A stretch of DNA of 49,527 nucleotides. Source: an uncultured Lachnospiraceae bacterium. GTDB lineage: Bacteria > Bacillota > Clostridia > Lachnospirales > Lachnospiraceae. Positions 13,437-22,435 of this stretch are shown here, piece after piece. The notes under the pieces are model-generated. The model searched no databases. It was given only the letters and a program-made list of their open reading frames with translations, and was not told where the DNA came from. Location: positions 1-49,527 of the forward strand of contig URCR01000021.1 in the NCBI GenBank assembly GCA_900546325.1, read 5' to 3'. Position 1 is the stretch's first letter. The number at the start of each line of letters is the position of its first letter. A program made the translations under genes and the position numbers.

Positions 13437-15560
13437 ATGTGTATGAAGAGAAGAAACAGAATGGAAAAGCAAAATACGGTATGCACAAATAGAAAGAAGT
13501 ATGTTTTACAACTTCTGCTGATCTTTTTCATCAGTCTTGTGGCAGTTCATACTGGAGAGATCCGGGAAGTGCAGGCGGCGCGGACAGATCTGATGACTCT
13601 GGAGGGAGAAAAAGATGTTGTTGTGATCCTTACTTATGACAAGGAATTACCGGAAGTTTCTATGACGGATCCTTCGGGGAAGGTGTATGCGGCGGAGAGC
13701 GATTTTGCGGCAGTACAAAAAGGAGATGGGGCAGTTTATTATTATCTGAGAAATGCGCCGGGAGGTACCTGGTACATTGACTATGATAAAAAGTCGAACA
13801 GCAAACTTGAGGTGCATGTCATGCCGTGGTATCAGGAGGCAGAGATCCGCTCATTTGCAATGGAAGCGCCCAAAGAAGAGCGGATCAAAGTCCGTGCAGA
13901 GGTGACGGCAGAAGAAAATATTGGGTATGCTTATTATATTTATGCTGTGACGATGCAGGGGGAAATGGTAGACGGAAAGAAAGAACTGAAAAGTGGCAGT
14001 GGTACGGCAAATCAGAAGTTCGAGACAGAAGTGGATATCTCTTCCCTGCCGGATGGAGAAAAGTATTACTTACAGATGGATGTAGTCGTCACAGATCCGG
14101 ATCAGACAGAACTGACAACATCGGCGGTCACTGCGGAGAGTTTTTCTGTCAAAGGACATACAGTGAAAGGGGACGGAGCAAAGCTTCGGACTGTGCTTGA
14201 TTATACAGACAGTGCACTGGAGATTGACTGGAGCAGCGCAGAAGATTCCTGTGACCAGTGGGTAGTGGGCGTGTTTCAGGGGAAGGATGCAAAAGATCCC
14301 ATTTATTCAGAGCAGATGGAGCGCGACAGAAAAAATACAGTGATGAACATTGATCTGGATGGCGAAGATCTGAAAGTCGAAGTATCTGCGATGAGCGGTG
14401 GGAAAATTGTGGCAAAGTATGAGCGGACGATCATGCTGGATCCGGGTGTCACGGTTACAATCGACACGCCGGAGCAGACGGGATCGACAACGGCAGAAGT
14501 CTCCTATGATGTTGGGGATAAGACGGTGCAGGCAGAAATCACAGTCGGGGAAAAGTCACAGAAAGTCCAGTTGGAAAAAAGCGGAACAGCTGCATTTGAG
14601 ATTGCAGATATGGAGACGCAGGAGATCACTGTAGTTTATGGATGGGAAGCAGGAAGTTTTTACCGGGTATCCAAACGGATCAGCACAGATGTTGTCCCGC
14701 CGATGATAGAACTCTATGGGATCGGAGAAAACATCCGGGTAGAGGAAAAAGTGCTTTCACTTTCCGGCAAAACAGACTCGGATGCTGTTTTAAAACTGGA
14801 TGGGAAAGAGCAGAAAATTGGGAAAGATGGGACATTTCAGATTTCTCTCAAACTGAAAAAAGGGGAAAACCAGATCACGCTGACCGCGGCAGACCCGCTT
14901 GGAAACCAGACATCCAGAACGATCCTTGTGCAATATCAGAAGGAAGGTACAAAAGGCGAGAAAGCACCGACTCCGGGAGGTTTCTGGATTTTGGGAGGAA
15001 CTTTTCTTACCGCATTTCTGTGTGCTTTCCTTATGGGAATCTTTGGAATCGTCTCCGGAAGAAAAGGCGGAAATATAAGGAAGATCTTTGCGGTGGCGAA
15101 AGGATTCTGTTTCTGCGGAATGCTGGGAGGACTGGTCGGCAGCGGCTGGTATTTGTACCGTTACTGGAAACTGACAGAGAAGATTTCAGGGGAAAATCTG
15201 ACCGGAGTATTGAAGGCAGCTCCGGTTTCTGACTTGACAAAAGTGCTGGAACAAAGGCAGGAATGTCTCAGGCTTTTATGGATTCCGGCGATAGCAGCGG
15301 CAGGATTTTTGATCCTTTTCATTCTTCTTACGATCGGAGGAAAAGCAATCCGCAAAGCACAGGAACGTCATAGAGAAAAGGCAGAATGGAAAAAGGCACA
15401 GAGAGAAGAACAGAAGCAGAAAAAGAAAGAGGAAAAAGAGCGCACACAGACACAAATGTCGGGTCAGGAAAAAGGAAAAGAACGGTACTGTCCATACTGT
15501 GGGACGAAAAATTCCCCAACGAGCAAATATTGCGGAAAATGCGGGAAGCTGATAGAGTAA
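13437..15560 (+). CDS. Secreted/membrane protein with Ig-like domain and C-terminal zinc ribbon
   Basis: This 707-codon frame (start ATG 13437 or 13443; GGGAG lies just upstream) has a long basic N-terminus and a signal-type hydrophobic segment (about 22-39), with a likely cleavage site after VQA47. About 470 extracellular residues follow. They end in an Ig-like/glucodextranase-B-like beta domain (about 420-500, IRVEEKVLSLSGKTDSDAVL onward). Three membrane segments follow (about 517-541, 556-577, 613-636), then a highly charged lysine/glutamate helix and a zinc ribbon, C685-x2-C688-x10-C699-x2-C702. This would place the ribbon in the cytoplasm. With the vWA protein upstream it looks like a two-gene trans-envelope unit. 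The function is not known to me. Confidence 0.8.
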   Translation: MCMKRRNRMEKQNTVCTNRKKYVLQLLLIFFISLVAVHTGEIREVQAARTDLMTLEGEKDVVVILTYDKELPEVSMTDPSGKVYAAESDFAAVQKGDGAVYYYLRNAPGGTWYIDYDKKSNSKLEVHVMPWYQEAEIRSFAMEAPKEERIKVRAEVTAEENIGYAYYIYAVTMQGEMVDGKKELKSGSGTANQKFETEVDISSLPDGEKYYLQMDVVVTDPDQTELTTSAVTAESFSVKGHTVKGDGAKLRTVLDYTDSALEIDWSSAEDSCDQWVVGVFQGKDAKDPIYSEQMERDRKNTVMNIDLDGEDLKVEVSAMSGGKIVAKYERTIMLDPGVTVTIDTPEQTGSTTAEVSYDVGDKTVQAEITVGEKSQKVQLEKSGTAAFEIADMETQEITVVYGWEAGSFYRVSKRISTDVVPPMIELYGIGENIRVEEKVLSLSGKTDSDAVLKLDGKEQKIGKDGTFQISLKLKKGENQITLTAADPLGNQTSRTILVQYQKEGTKGEKAPTPGGFWILGGTFLTAFLCAFLMGIFGIVSGRKGGNIRKIFAVAKGFCFCGMLGGLVGSGWYLYRYWKLTEKISGENLTGVLKAAPVSDLTKVLEQRQECLRLLWIPAIAAAGFLILFILLTIGGKAIRKAQERHREKAEWKKAQREEQKQKKKEEKERTQTQMSGQEKGKERYCPYCGTKNSPTSKYCGKCGKLIE

Positions 15561-15581
15561 AGAAAAAAGGAGGAAAAAGAA

Positions 15582-16649
15582 ATGCAGCAAAAAATACATT
15601 TTGAATGTGATTACACGGAGGGAGCACACCCGAAGATTTTGGAACGTCTCATGGAGACGAATATGGAACAGACGGTCGGGTATGGAGAAGATCCTTATTG
15701 TCAGAAAGCAGCGGAACTGATCCGGAGACTTTGCAAAAAAGAGACGGCGGCGGTGCACTTTCTTGTAGGAGGAACGCAGGCAAATCTGACAGTGATCTCG
15801 GCATTGCTGCGTCCGCATCAGGCGGCGGTGTGTGTGGAAACCGGACACATCAACGTACATGAGACCGGTGCGATCGAGGCAGTGGGACATAAGGTGATCT
15901 CAGTGCCGGGGAAAGATGGAAAACTGACGGCAGAAGATGTGGCGCGTGTACACAGATTACATTGGGAGGATGCCACCCACGAACATATGCCGCAGCCGAA
16001 ATTGGTCTATATTTCTAATCCGACAGAAATCGGGACAATCTATACAAAAGCAGAATTGGAGGCGTTGCGGAGAGTATGCGATCAATGCGGAATGTATCTG
16101 TTTTTGGATGGAGCAAGGCTGGGATATGGATTGGCAGCGGCGGATAATGATTTAGATCTGGAAAGCATTGCGGAAAACTGTGATGTGTTTTATATCGGGG
16201 GAACAAAAATGGGAGCGCTCTTTGGAGAGGCTGTTGTGATCTGTAATCCCAAATTGCAGGAAGATTTCCGGTATCTGATCAAACAACGGGGAGGTATGCT
16301 GGCAAAAGGCCGGCTGCTTGGAATCCAGTTTTTCGAGCTGCTTCAGAACGGGCTGTACTTTGAACTGGGCGAACATGCGGTGAAGCTTGCACAAAAACTT
16401 AGAGAAGGGTTGCTTCAGGCAGGCTACGAGATGCAGGACAGTACGACAAACCAGCAGTTTGTGATCGTATCCGATGAGGAATTGAAAAAGATTGAGGAGA
16501 ATTATTGCGTATCCTACATTGAACGTGTCGGAGAGAATCAAAATGTGATCCGGCTCTGCACGAGCTGGGCAACAACAGAAGGAAATGTAGAACGGTTTGT
16601 CCGTGATGCAGAACGGATAAAAGAAGCCGTCGGTCCGCAACGGCAATAG
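15582..16649 (+). CDS. ltaE: Low-specificity L-threonine aldolase (PLP-dependent)
   Basis: The 355-aa enzyme cleaves threonine to glycine and acetaldehyde and acts on related beta-hydroxy amino acids. It belongs to the beta-eliminating lyase fold. Features are YGEDPYCQKAAELIR near the N-terminus, FLVGGTQANLTV at the cofactor phosphate site, LFLDGARLGYGLAA with the cofactor-contacting Asp, and the PLP lysine Lys209 in YIGGTKMGALFGEA. Length is normal for the family. AGGAGG precedes the ATG. It lies only 21 nt after the zinc-ribbon gene and is probably co-transcribed, although no metabolic link to the two surface proteins is evident. A structured terminator follows at 16681-16757. Confidence 0.9.
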   Translation: MQQKIHFECDYTEGAHPKILERLMETNMEQTVGYGEDPYCQKAAELIRRLCKKETAAVHFLVGGTQANLTVISALLRPHQAAVCVETGHINVHETGAIEAVGHKVISVPGKDGKLTAEDVARVHRLHWEDATHEHMPQPKLVYISNPTEIGTIYTKAELEALRRVCDQCGMYLFLDGARLGYGLAAADNDLDLESIAENCDVFYIGGTKMGALFGEAVVICNPKLQEDFRYLIKQRGGMLAKGRLLGIQFFELLQNGLYFELGEHAVKLAQKLREGLLQAGYEMQDSTTNQQFVIVSDEELKKIEENYCVSYIERVGENQNVIRLCTSWATTEGNVERFVRDAERIKEAVGPQRQ

Positions 16650-16680
16650 TTAGAAAACAGGAATTAGATAAACAAAATAA

Positions 16681-16757
16681 AAAAATCTCGCATAAATCTT
16701 CTGGTGTCTCTACAGGTGGTATGTTGCCTGAAAACACTGGATTTATGTGAGATTTTT
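16681..16757 (+). terminator. Long structured terminator between ltaE and xpt
   Basis: The outer arms (16681-16697 and 16741-16757) pair over 17 bases with one G-U, giving A-run/T-run ends suited to termination on both strands. Inside the loop two more helices stack: CTGGTGT with ACACTGG, and CAGGTG with TGCCTG. The irregular pairs are G-U on the plus-strand RNA but A-C on the minus strand, so the full rod forms better in the ltaE transcript. Confidence 0.75.
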
Positions 16758-16771
16758 ATTGTCTGGAAGTG

Positions 16772-17344
16772 CTAATCGCGGAATGTCAGCGAAGTGTCAG
16801 TCATGGAATCGATGACTGCCAGCGATTCTAAGTGGACGCCCTGGGAGCGGATCAGACTGCCGCCGTCCTGCATTCCTTTCTCGATAACAACTCCTGCGCC
16901 CTCGATCGTCGCGCCGGAACCTTTCACAAGATCGATCAGACCTAACATGGCACAGCCATTTGCGAGGAAATCGTCGATGATCAGAACGTGATCGTCTTCA
17001 TTTAAAAATTTCTTAGAGAGAATGACATCGTAAGTACGCTTGTGTGTGAAGGACTCTACTTTTGTATGATAGACTTCTCCGTCAATATTGATGCTCTGTG
17101 TTTTCTTAGCAAAGACAACAGGAACACCGAAATACTGCGCAACGATACAGGCGATTCCGATTCCGGAAGCCTCGATCGTGAGAATCTTTGTGATCTTATC
17201 GCTTGGAAATCTTCTTCGGAATTCCTTCCCGATCTCGTTGATCAGATCAATGTCCATCTGATGATTTAAAAAACTGTCTACTTTTAATACATTTCCCGGT
17301 TTTACAACACCGTCTTTTAAGATTCTTTCTTTTAAAAGCTGCAT
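16772..17344 (-). CDS. xpt: Xanthine phosphoribosyltransferase
   Basis: The 190-aa enzyme converts xanthine and PRPP to XMP in purine salvage. Length and sequence match Xpt throughout: LLKERILKDGVVKPGNVLKV at the start, TIEASGIGIACIVAQYFGVP, and the PRPP-binding motif HVLIIDDFLANG with Asp124-Asp125. The gene is divergent from the xanthine-dehydrogenase-type operon, so one side salvages xanthine and the other oxidises it. Its promoter is at 17389-17417 on the minus strand, which leaves a leader of only about 40 nt. That is too short for the purine riboswitch often found before xpt in Firmicutes. Confidence 0.94.
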   Translation of the reverse strand: MQLLKERILKDGVVKPGNVLKVDSFLNHQMDIDLINEIGKEFRRRFPSDKITKILTIEASGIGIACIVAQYFGVPVVFAKKTQSINIDGEVYHTKVESFTHKRTYDVILSKKFLNEDDHVLIIDDFLANGCAMLGLIDLVKGSGATIEGAGVVIEKGMQDGGSLIRSQGVHLESLAVIDSMTDTSLTFRD

Positions 17345-17388
17345 GGTATAGTTTCCCTTCTCTTCGGTGATTTTTTGATTTATAAATC

Positions 17389-17417
17389 ATCATACCGCAA
17401 GGGACGAGGATTTTCAA
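17389..17417 (-). promoter_or_regulatory. Promoter of xpt
   Basis: On the minus strand TTGAAA (17417-17412) and TATGAT (17394-17389) are 17 nt apart. They lie about 45 nt before the xpt start codon. Confidence 0.65.
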
Positions 17418-17451
17418 CAAAAAATAACTGGAAAACAAAAGAAATTATAAA

Positions 17452-17480
17452 TTGTGATATGAAATAGAATGTGATAGAAT
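17452..17480 (+). promoter_or_regulatory. Promoter of the molybdenum hydroxylase operon
   Basis: TTGTGA (17452-17457) and TAGAAT (17475-17480) are 17 nt apart, about 58 nt before the TTG start of the first subunit gene. The region between the two divergent promoters is AT-rich and short (about 35 bp), so a shared regulator could act on both. Confidence 0.5.
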
Positions 17481-17538
17481 GAATCTGTATGTAATAAAAT
17501 GACGAAACAGCAGAAAAAATGCTGGAAGGAGGATTTTT

Positions 17539-18309
17539 TTGATAACGATAAACAGTTATGTGAAGCCGGAGAGTCTGGAAGAAGCGTATGAACTGAATCA
17601 GAAGCGCGCGAACAGAATCCTTGGCGGGATGATGTGGATGCGGCTTGGAAACGGGCGCGTACAGACTGCGATCGATCTGTCCGGCATGGGATTAAACCAG
17701 ATAGAAGAGACCGAAGAGGAATTTAAAATCGGGTGTATGTGCACATTGAGACAGCTGGAACTGCATGAAGGACTCAATCGGTATACAGAAGGAGCAGTAA
17801 GAGAGTGTGTCAGACATATTGTCGGAGTACAGTTTCGCAATCAGGCAACTGTCGGGGGAAGTATTTTTGGAAGATTTGGGTTTTCAGATGTTCTGACTTG
17901 TTTCCTGGCGATGGACTGCTATGTGGAGATGTATAAAGGAGGCATAATCCCGCTGAAGAATTTTGTCTGTCAGGAACGAGACAATGATATTCTTGTAAAT
18001 ATTATCATCAAAAAGGATGAAAGAAGGATCCGTTATGTTTCATCCAGAAGAACAAAGACAGACTTTCCGGTCATTGCCTGCGGTGTGGCAAAGGCGGGAG
18101 ACCGCTGGTATGCAACTGTCGGGGCGAGACCGATGAAGGCGGTTCTCGTATCCGAGAAGGCTGATGGAAGAACGGCGGCAGAGCTCGCAGGGAAGATGAC
18201 AGAACAAGTTACATTTGGAAGCAATATGCGCGGAAGCGGAGAATACCGCAAGGCACTTGCAGAAGTGCTGATCCGCAGACAGATAGAAGCATTGATGGAG
18301 GAGGGTTAG
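17539..18309 (+). CDS. Xanthine dehydrogenase-type FAD-binding subunit
   Basis: This 256-aa protein is the medium, FAD-binding subunit of a molybdenum hydroxylase; it passes electrons from the iron-sulfur subunit to the final acceptor. The FAD domain runs from residue 1 to about 165, with ILGGMMWMRLG in place of the common GGT motif and RNQATVGGSIFGRFGFSD as the second flavin-contact loop. The C-terminal CO-dehydrogenase flavoprotein-like domain follows (FPVIACGVAKAGDRW). Translation starts at TTG 17539: AGGAGG lies 6 nt upstream and no ATG is near. The gene is followed after 2 nt by the iron-sulfur subunit. Confidence 0.88.
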   Translation: MITINSYVKPESLEEAYELNQKRANRILGGMMWMRLGNGRVQTAIDLSGMGLNQIEETEEEFKIGCMCTLRQLELHEGLNRYTEGAVRECVRHIVGVQFRNQATVGGSIFGRFGFSDVLTCFLAMDCYVEMYKGGIIPLKNFVCQERDNDILVNIIIKKDERRIRYVSSRRTKTDFPVIACGVAKAGDRWYATVGARPMKAVLVSEKADGRTAAELAGKMTEQVTFGSNMRGSGEYRKALAEVLIRRQIEALMEEG

Positions 18310-18311
18310 AG

Positions 18312-18773
18312 ATGGAAGTAAAGTTTATTTTAAATGGGAAACAGACCACTGCCGACATCAAGGAAGATACCGTTCTTTTCGATCTGCTTCGGGCAAAGGG
18401 CTGTTACAGTGTGAAATGCGGCTGTGAGACGACAAACTGCGGTCTGTGCACCGTATGGATTGACGGAACTCCGTCTCTCTCCTGCTCGGTGCTGGCGGCA
18501 AGAGTGGAAGGAACAGAAGTGACAACACTAGAAGGACTCCGGGAAGAAGCGGCAGAATTTGGTGCATTTCTGGCAGCGGAAGGAGCAGAACAGTGCGGTT
18601 ACTGTTCCCCTGGATTTATCATGAACGTGCTTGCAATGGTGCGTGAACTGGAGGATCCGACTCTGGAAGAGGTGAAGGAATACTTATCGGGAAATCTGTG
18701 CCGGTGTACCGGATATATGGGTCAGCTCCGTGCGATCAAGAAATATTTGGAGATGAAAAGGGGGACGAAGTAG
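18312..18773 (+). CDS. Xanthine dehydrogenase-type [2Fe-2S] subunit
   Basis: The 153-aa small subunit carries two [2Fe-2S] clusters. Cys38, Cys43, Cys46 and Cys58 (GCETTNCGLCTVWIDG ... SC) form the plant-ferredoxin-type cluster. Cys95, Cys98, Cys130 and Cys132 (QCGYCSPGF and GNLCRCTGY) form the cluster next to the molybdenum cofactor. Length is normal. The TAG stop overlaps the GTG start of the catalytic subunit, which points to coupled translation. Confidence 0.94.
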   Translation: MEVKFILNGKQTTADIKEDTVLFDLLRAKGCYSVKCGCETTNCGLCTVWIDGTPSLSCSVLAARVEGTEVTTLEGLREEAAEFGAFLAAEGAEQCGYCSPGFIMNVLAMVRELEDPTLEEVKEYLSGNLCRCTGYMGQLRAIKKYLEMKRGTK

Positions 18774-21046
18774 TGAAATTTGTAAATACAGCAGTGCCAA
18801 AGGTAGACGCGGCAGCACTTGTGACCGGAAAACCCGTGTACACAGATGATATTGCGCCGAAAGACTGCCTAGTCGTAAAAATACTGAGAAGTCCTCATGC
18901 ACATGCTCTGATCGAAGAGATTCAGACAGAGACGGCTATGAAAGTGCCGGGAGTGGAATGTATCCTGACTTACAAAGATGTTCCGGATAAGCGGTTTACA
19001 ATGGCTGGCCAGACATATCCGGAGCCAAGTCCGTATGACAGGCTGATTCTGGATCAGAGAGTCCGGTTTGTCGGAGATGCGGTGGCGATCATCGCCGCGG
19101 AGACAAAAGAAGCCGCAGAGAGGGCTATGAAGCTGATCAAAGTCAAGTATCAGGTGTTAGAGCCGGTGCTGGACTTCCATCGGGCAAAAGACAATGAGAT
19201 CTTGATCCATCCGGAGGAAAACTGGAAGAGTCTGTGTCCGGTGGGTGCTGATAATCAAAGAAATCTCTGTGCCTGCGGAAAGGACGAACATGGAGATATC
19301 GATGCGGTTCTCAATGCCTGTGACTATGTGGTGGAGGGCACTTATCATACAAAAGCAAACCAGCAGGCGATGATGGAGACATTCCGCACATATACTTATA
19401 TGGATACTTACGGAAGATTAAATGTTGTTTCTTCCACACAGATCACATTCCATGTCAGAAGGATTCTGGCAAATGCGCTGGACATCCCGAAATCAAAGAT
19501 CCGCGTGATCAAGCCGCGGATCGGTGGGGGATTTGGGGCAAAGCAGACCGTTGTGACGGAGGTTTATCCGGCAATCGTGACGATGAAGACCGGAAAACCT
19601 GCAAAGCTTGTCTATACGAGAGAAGAATCCCAGATTGCTTCTACACCGCGGCATGAGATGGAAGTGACTGTGCGGGTTGGTGCAGACAAAGACGGAATCA
19701 TCAAAGGAATCGATGTCTATACACTTTCTAATACGGGGGCATTCGGGGAACATGGACCGACGACTGTCGGCCTGTCCGGACATAAGTCCATTCCGCTTTA
19801 CGGCAAGACAGAGGCGTTCCGCTTTGCTTACGATGTAGTTTATACAAATGTGATGTCCGCAGGGGCGTACCGTGGATATGGTGCCACACAGGGACTTTTT
19901 GCGGTAGAGTCTGCAGTCAATGAACTGGCAGCCAAAATGGGAGTGGATCCTGTTGTGCTCCGTGAGAAAAATATCGTAAAAGAAGGGCAGGTTATGCCTG
20001 CCTACTATGGAGAGACGGCAAACAGCTGTGCGCTCGACCGCTGTCTGGCAAAGGCGAAAGAGATGATCCGCTGGGATGAAAAATTTCCGGCAAGAGATCT
20101 CGGCAATGGAAAAGTGCGCGGAGTCGGCGTTGCGATGGCGATGCAGGGATCATCGATCTCGAATGTAGACAATGCTTCTGTGGCGATCAAGGTGAATGAT
20201 GACGGCTTTTACAGTCTGCTGATCGGCGCTTCCGATATGGGAACTGGATGTGATACGATCCTTGCACAGATGGCGGCGGACTGTCTGGACTGCGATATGG
20301 AAAATATTGTCGTATCGGGGGTGGATACAGATGTATCTCCATATGACTCCGGTTCTTATGCATCAAGCACAACGTATCTTACAGGAATTGCAGTGATGAA
20401 GACCTGTGAGACATTGAAGGAAAAGATTCTGACAAAGGGAGCACAGTATCTGGAGTGTGACCGCGGGGAAGTAGAATTTGACGGAAAGAGAGTCTTCTCT
20501 CTTGCGGACGGAAGGGAGATTTCTCTGCAGGAGATCGGAAACAGAATCATGTGCAACAATGAAGAGGCATTATTTGCGTCTGAATCTTACTCTTCTCCGG
20601 TATCTCCTCCGCCGTTTATGGTCGGCATGGCGGAAGTCGATGTGGATCAGGAGACAGGGGAGATTGAACTGATCGATTATGTTGCGGTTGTGGACTGCGG
20701 AACAGTGGTCAATCCGTCACTGGCGAGAGTACAGACAGAAGGCGGACTCGCACAGGGAATCGGTATGGCGCTCTATGAAGATGTTGTGTACAGTGAAAGC
20801 GGAAAGAATTTCAGCAATTCTTTTATGCAGTACAAGATTCCGAGCCGTCAGGATGTGGGCACGATCCGGGTAGAGTTTGAGAGCAGCTATGAGCCGACCG
20901 GGCCGTTTGGGGCAAAATCCATCGGAGAAGTCGTGATCAACACACCGTCTCCGGCAATCGCACATGCGGTGTACAATGCATCCGGTGTGCGCATCAAAGA
21001 ACTTCCGATCACTGCGGAGAAAGTATACTGGGGCATGAAACAATAA
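18773..21046 (+). CDS. Molybdenum-binding catalytic subunit, xanthine dehydrogenase family
   Basis: The 757-aa large subunit hydroxylates its heterocyclic substrate, probably xanthine or another purine, at a molybdopterin site. The N-terminal domain (to about 125) includes GKPVYTDDI. The cofactor-binding part has RIGGGFGAKQ, AGAYRGYGATQG and VAMAMQGSSIS. The catalytic glutamate lies in the C-terminal FGAKSIGEVVINTPSP. The start is GTG at 18773, overlapping the previous stop, with GGGGGA upstream; the longer frame runs into the small-subunit gene. The nearby YqeB- and YqeC-type genes mark it as a likely selenium-dependent hydroxylase, in which a labile selenium replaces a sulfur on molybdenum. 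Substrate identity is inferred from the divergent xpt. Confidence 0.92.
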   Translation: MKFVNTAVPKVDAAALVTGKPVYTDDIAPKDCLVVKILRSPHAHALIEEIQTETAMKVPGVECILTYKDVPDKRFTMAGQTYPEPSPYDRLILDQRVRFVGDAVAIIAAETKEAAERAMKLIKVKYQVLEPVLDFHRAKDNEILIHPEENWKSLCPVGADNQRNLCACGKDEHGDIDAVLNACDYVVEGTYHTKANQQAMMETFRTYTYMDTYGRLNVVSSTQITFHVRRILANALDIPKSKIRVIKPRIGGGFGAKQTVVTEVYPAIVTMKTGKPAKLVYTREESQIASTPRHEMEVTVRVGADKDGIIKGIDVYTLSNTGAFGEHGPTTVGLSGHKSIPLYGKTEAFRFAYDVVYTNVMSAGAYRGYGATQGLFAVESAVNELAAKMGVDPVVLREKNIVKEGQVMPAYYGETANSCALDRCLAKAKEMIRWDEKFPARDLGNGKVRGVGVAMAMQGSSISNVDNASVAIKVNDDGFYSLLIGASDMGTGCDTILAQMAADCLDCDMENIVVSGVDTDVSPYDSGSYASSTTYLTGIAVMKTCETLKEKILTKGAQYLECDRGEVEFDGKRVFSLADGREISLQEIGNRIMCNNEEALFASESYSSPVSPPPFMVGMAEVDVDQETGEIELIDYVAVVDCGTVVNPSLARVQTEGGLAQGIGMALYEDVVYSESGKNFSNSFMQYKIPSRQDVGTIRVEFESSYEPTGPFGAKSIGEVVINTPSPAIAHAVYNASGVRIKELPITAEKVYWGMKQ

Positions 21047-22413
21047 TGAAGATTCATGTGATTTTACTGGCGGCTGGAAACAGCCGCCGCTTTGGAAGTA
21101 ATAAGCTGTTAAGTCTGATCGAAGGAAAACCGATGTACCGACATCTGACTGAGAAAATCGAGAAAGCAGAGCAGATTTTTTCTATCGGAGAAAAAGTTCT
21201 TGTGACGCAGTATGAGGGAATTTTTGAAACAGTGCAGAAAGCAGGATGGACGGCGGTCAGAAATGATATCCCGGAGGAAGGGATTTCCCGGTCAATCCGG
21301 CTTGGGATAAAAAGCATTTCAGGAAAGATCGAAAAAAGGGATGCGGTCTGCTTTTTTGTCTGTGATCAGCCATTTCTGAAGGTGGAGACAATTGTTTCTT
21401 TTTTGCGCGGATATGCAAGGAGCGGGAAAGGGATCGGATGCCTGACTTACGGAGAACAGTGGGGAAATCCTGTTGTATTTTCGTCAGTGTATCTGAAGGA
21501 ACTGATGTCACTGTCAGGTGATGTCGGAGGGAAAAAAGTAATGAAACAACATTTGCAGGATACATTTTTCGGCAAAGCAGAATCCAGGCGGGAGTTAGAA
21601 GATATGGATTACGCTCCGGGGAGAAAAACATATGAGCATGCGGGTGTGTGGAAGGTAAAGCAAGGGAAAACAGCTGCTTTTGGCAGTCTTTGTGAGGCGT
21701 TTGAGATAGCGCCGGGCAGAGAGAAGATTCTCTCTGTTGTCGGGGCAGGCGGCAAGACAACGGCTTGTTACCGGCTGGCAAAGGAGCTGGCAGCGCTCGG
21801 ACAAAAGGTGATTGTCACAACGACAACACATATGTGGAAACCCGCAGAGGACTTTGCCGAATGGAGTGCAGAATACGGGTATACATCTGCGGATGATCTT
21901 GCAGAACGTCTGACACAAAAACGTGTTCTGACGGTAGGTGTTTCCTGTGAAAATGGGAAAATTCGCGGAATCCCTTCCGAAGGATATGGGGTATTATGCA
22001 GGCTGGCAGATGTTTTGATCGTTGAGGCGGATGGCGCAAAAGGAAAGGAAATCAAAGTTCCAGAAGCCCATGAGCCGGTGATCTTTCCGGGAACAGATCT
22101 TGTGATCGGAGTGCTTGGTTATCCGGCAGTCGGTCAGACGATTGAGCAAGCGGGATTTCGGCCGGAAATGCTTGCTGCATTTCTTGGCAAACAAAAGGAA
22201 GAGAAAATAGATTGGGAAGATCTCCTTCGTATCGCAGAAAGCAGAGAAGGTCTGCAAAAGGGAGTAGAAAGAAGATTTACCGTTCTGATCAACCGTATTT
22301 CTAAGGGGAAACTCCCGGATGGAGGTTCTGAGGGAATCGTGTTTTGCGAAAAGGTAGAAACAAAATTAGATAAAACAGTAGAAAATATAAATGGAGAAGA
22401 ATTTCTATACTGA
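21046..22413 (+). CDS. MocA-like nucleotidyltransferase fused to YqeC (selenium-dependent hydroxylase maturation)
   Basis: The 455-aa protein joins two maturation factors. Residues 1-195 are a MobA/MocA-type NTP transferase (HVILLAAGNSRRFGSNKLL, CDQPFLKVETIV), the kind that adds CMP or GMP to molybdopterin. Residues 210-450 are a YqeC-type domain with the nucleotide-binding loop GAGGKTT (233-239), VIVTTTTHMWKP and VLIVEADGAKGKEIKVP. YqeC is a marker of selenium-dependent molybdenum hydroxylases, together with YqeB. These are often two genes, so the fusion is notable. Its ATG overlaps the stop of the catalytic subunit (TAATG), so it is tightly coupled to the enzyme it should mature. Confidence 0.87.
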   Translation: MKIHVILLAAGNSRRFGSNKLLSLIEGKPMYRHLTEKIEKAEQIFSIGEKVLVTQYEGIFETVQKAGWTAVRNDIPEEGISRSIRLGIKSISGKIEKRDAVCFFVCDQPFLKVETIVSFLRGYARSGKGIGCLTYGEQWGNPVVFSSVYLKELMSLSGDVGGKKVMKQHLQDTFFGKAESRRELEDMDYAPGRKTYEHAGVWKVKQGKTAAFGSLCEAFEIAPGREKILSVVGAGGKTTACYRLAKELAALGQKVIVTTTTHMWKPAEDFAEWSAEYGYTSADDLAERLTQKRVLTVGVSCENGKIRGIPSEGYGVLCRLADVLIVEADGAKGKEIKVPEAHEPVIFPGTDLVIGVLGYPAVGQTIEQAGFRPEMLAAFLGKQKEEKIDWEDLLRIAESREGLQKGVERRFTVLINRISKGKLPDGGSEGIVFCEKVETKLDKTVENINGEEFLY

Positions 22414-22435
22414 GATTTACAGGGGGGAGAATATT

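Noticed and set aside
16681..16757. Riboswitch between ltaE and xpt
   Set aside because: The helices form one rod with A/T-run ends and no conserved aptamer junction; it lies after both genes, so a terminator explains it.
17345..17450. Purine riboswitch upstream of xpt
   Set aside because: The leader from the predicted promoter is only about 40 nt, and the conserved purine aptamer loops and junction are not seen on the minus strand.
18773..21046. In-frame selenocysteine in the hydroxylase
   Set aside because: The frame has no internal TGA. In this enzyme group selenium is a labile cofactor ligand, not a selenocysteine.
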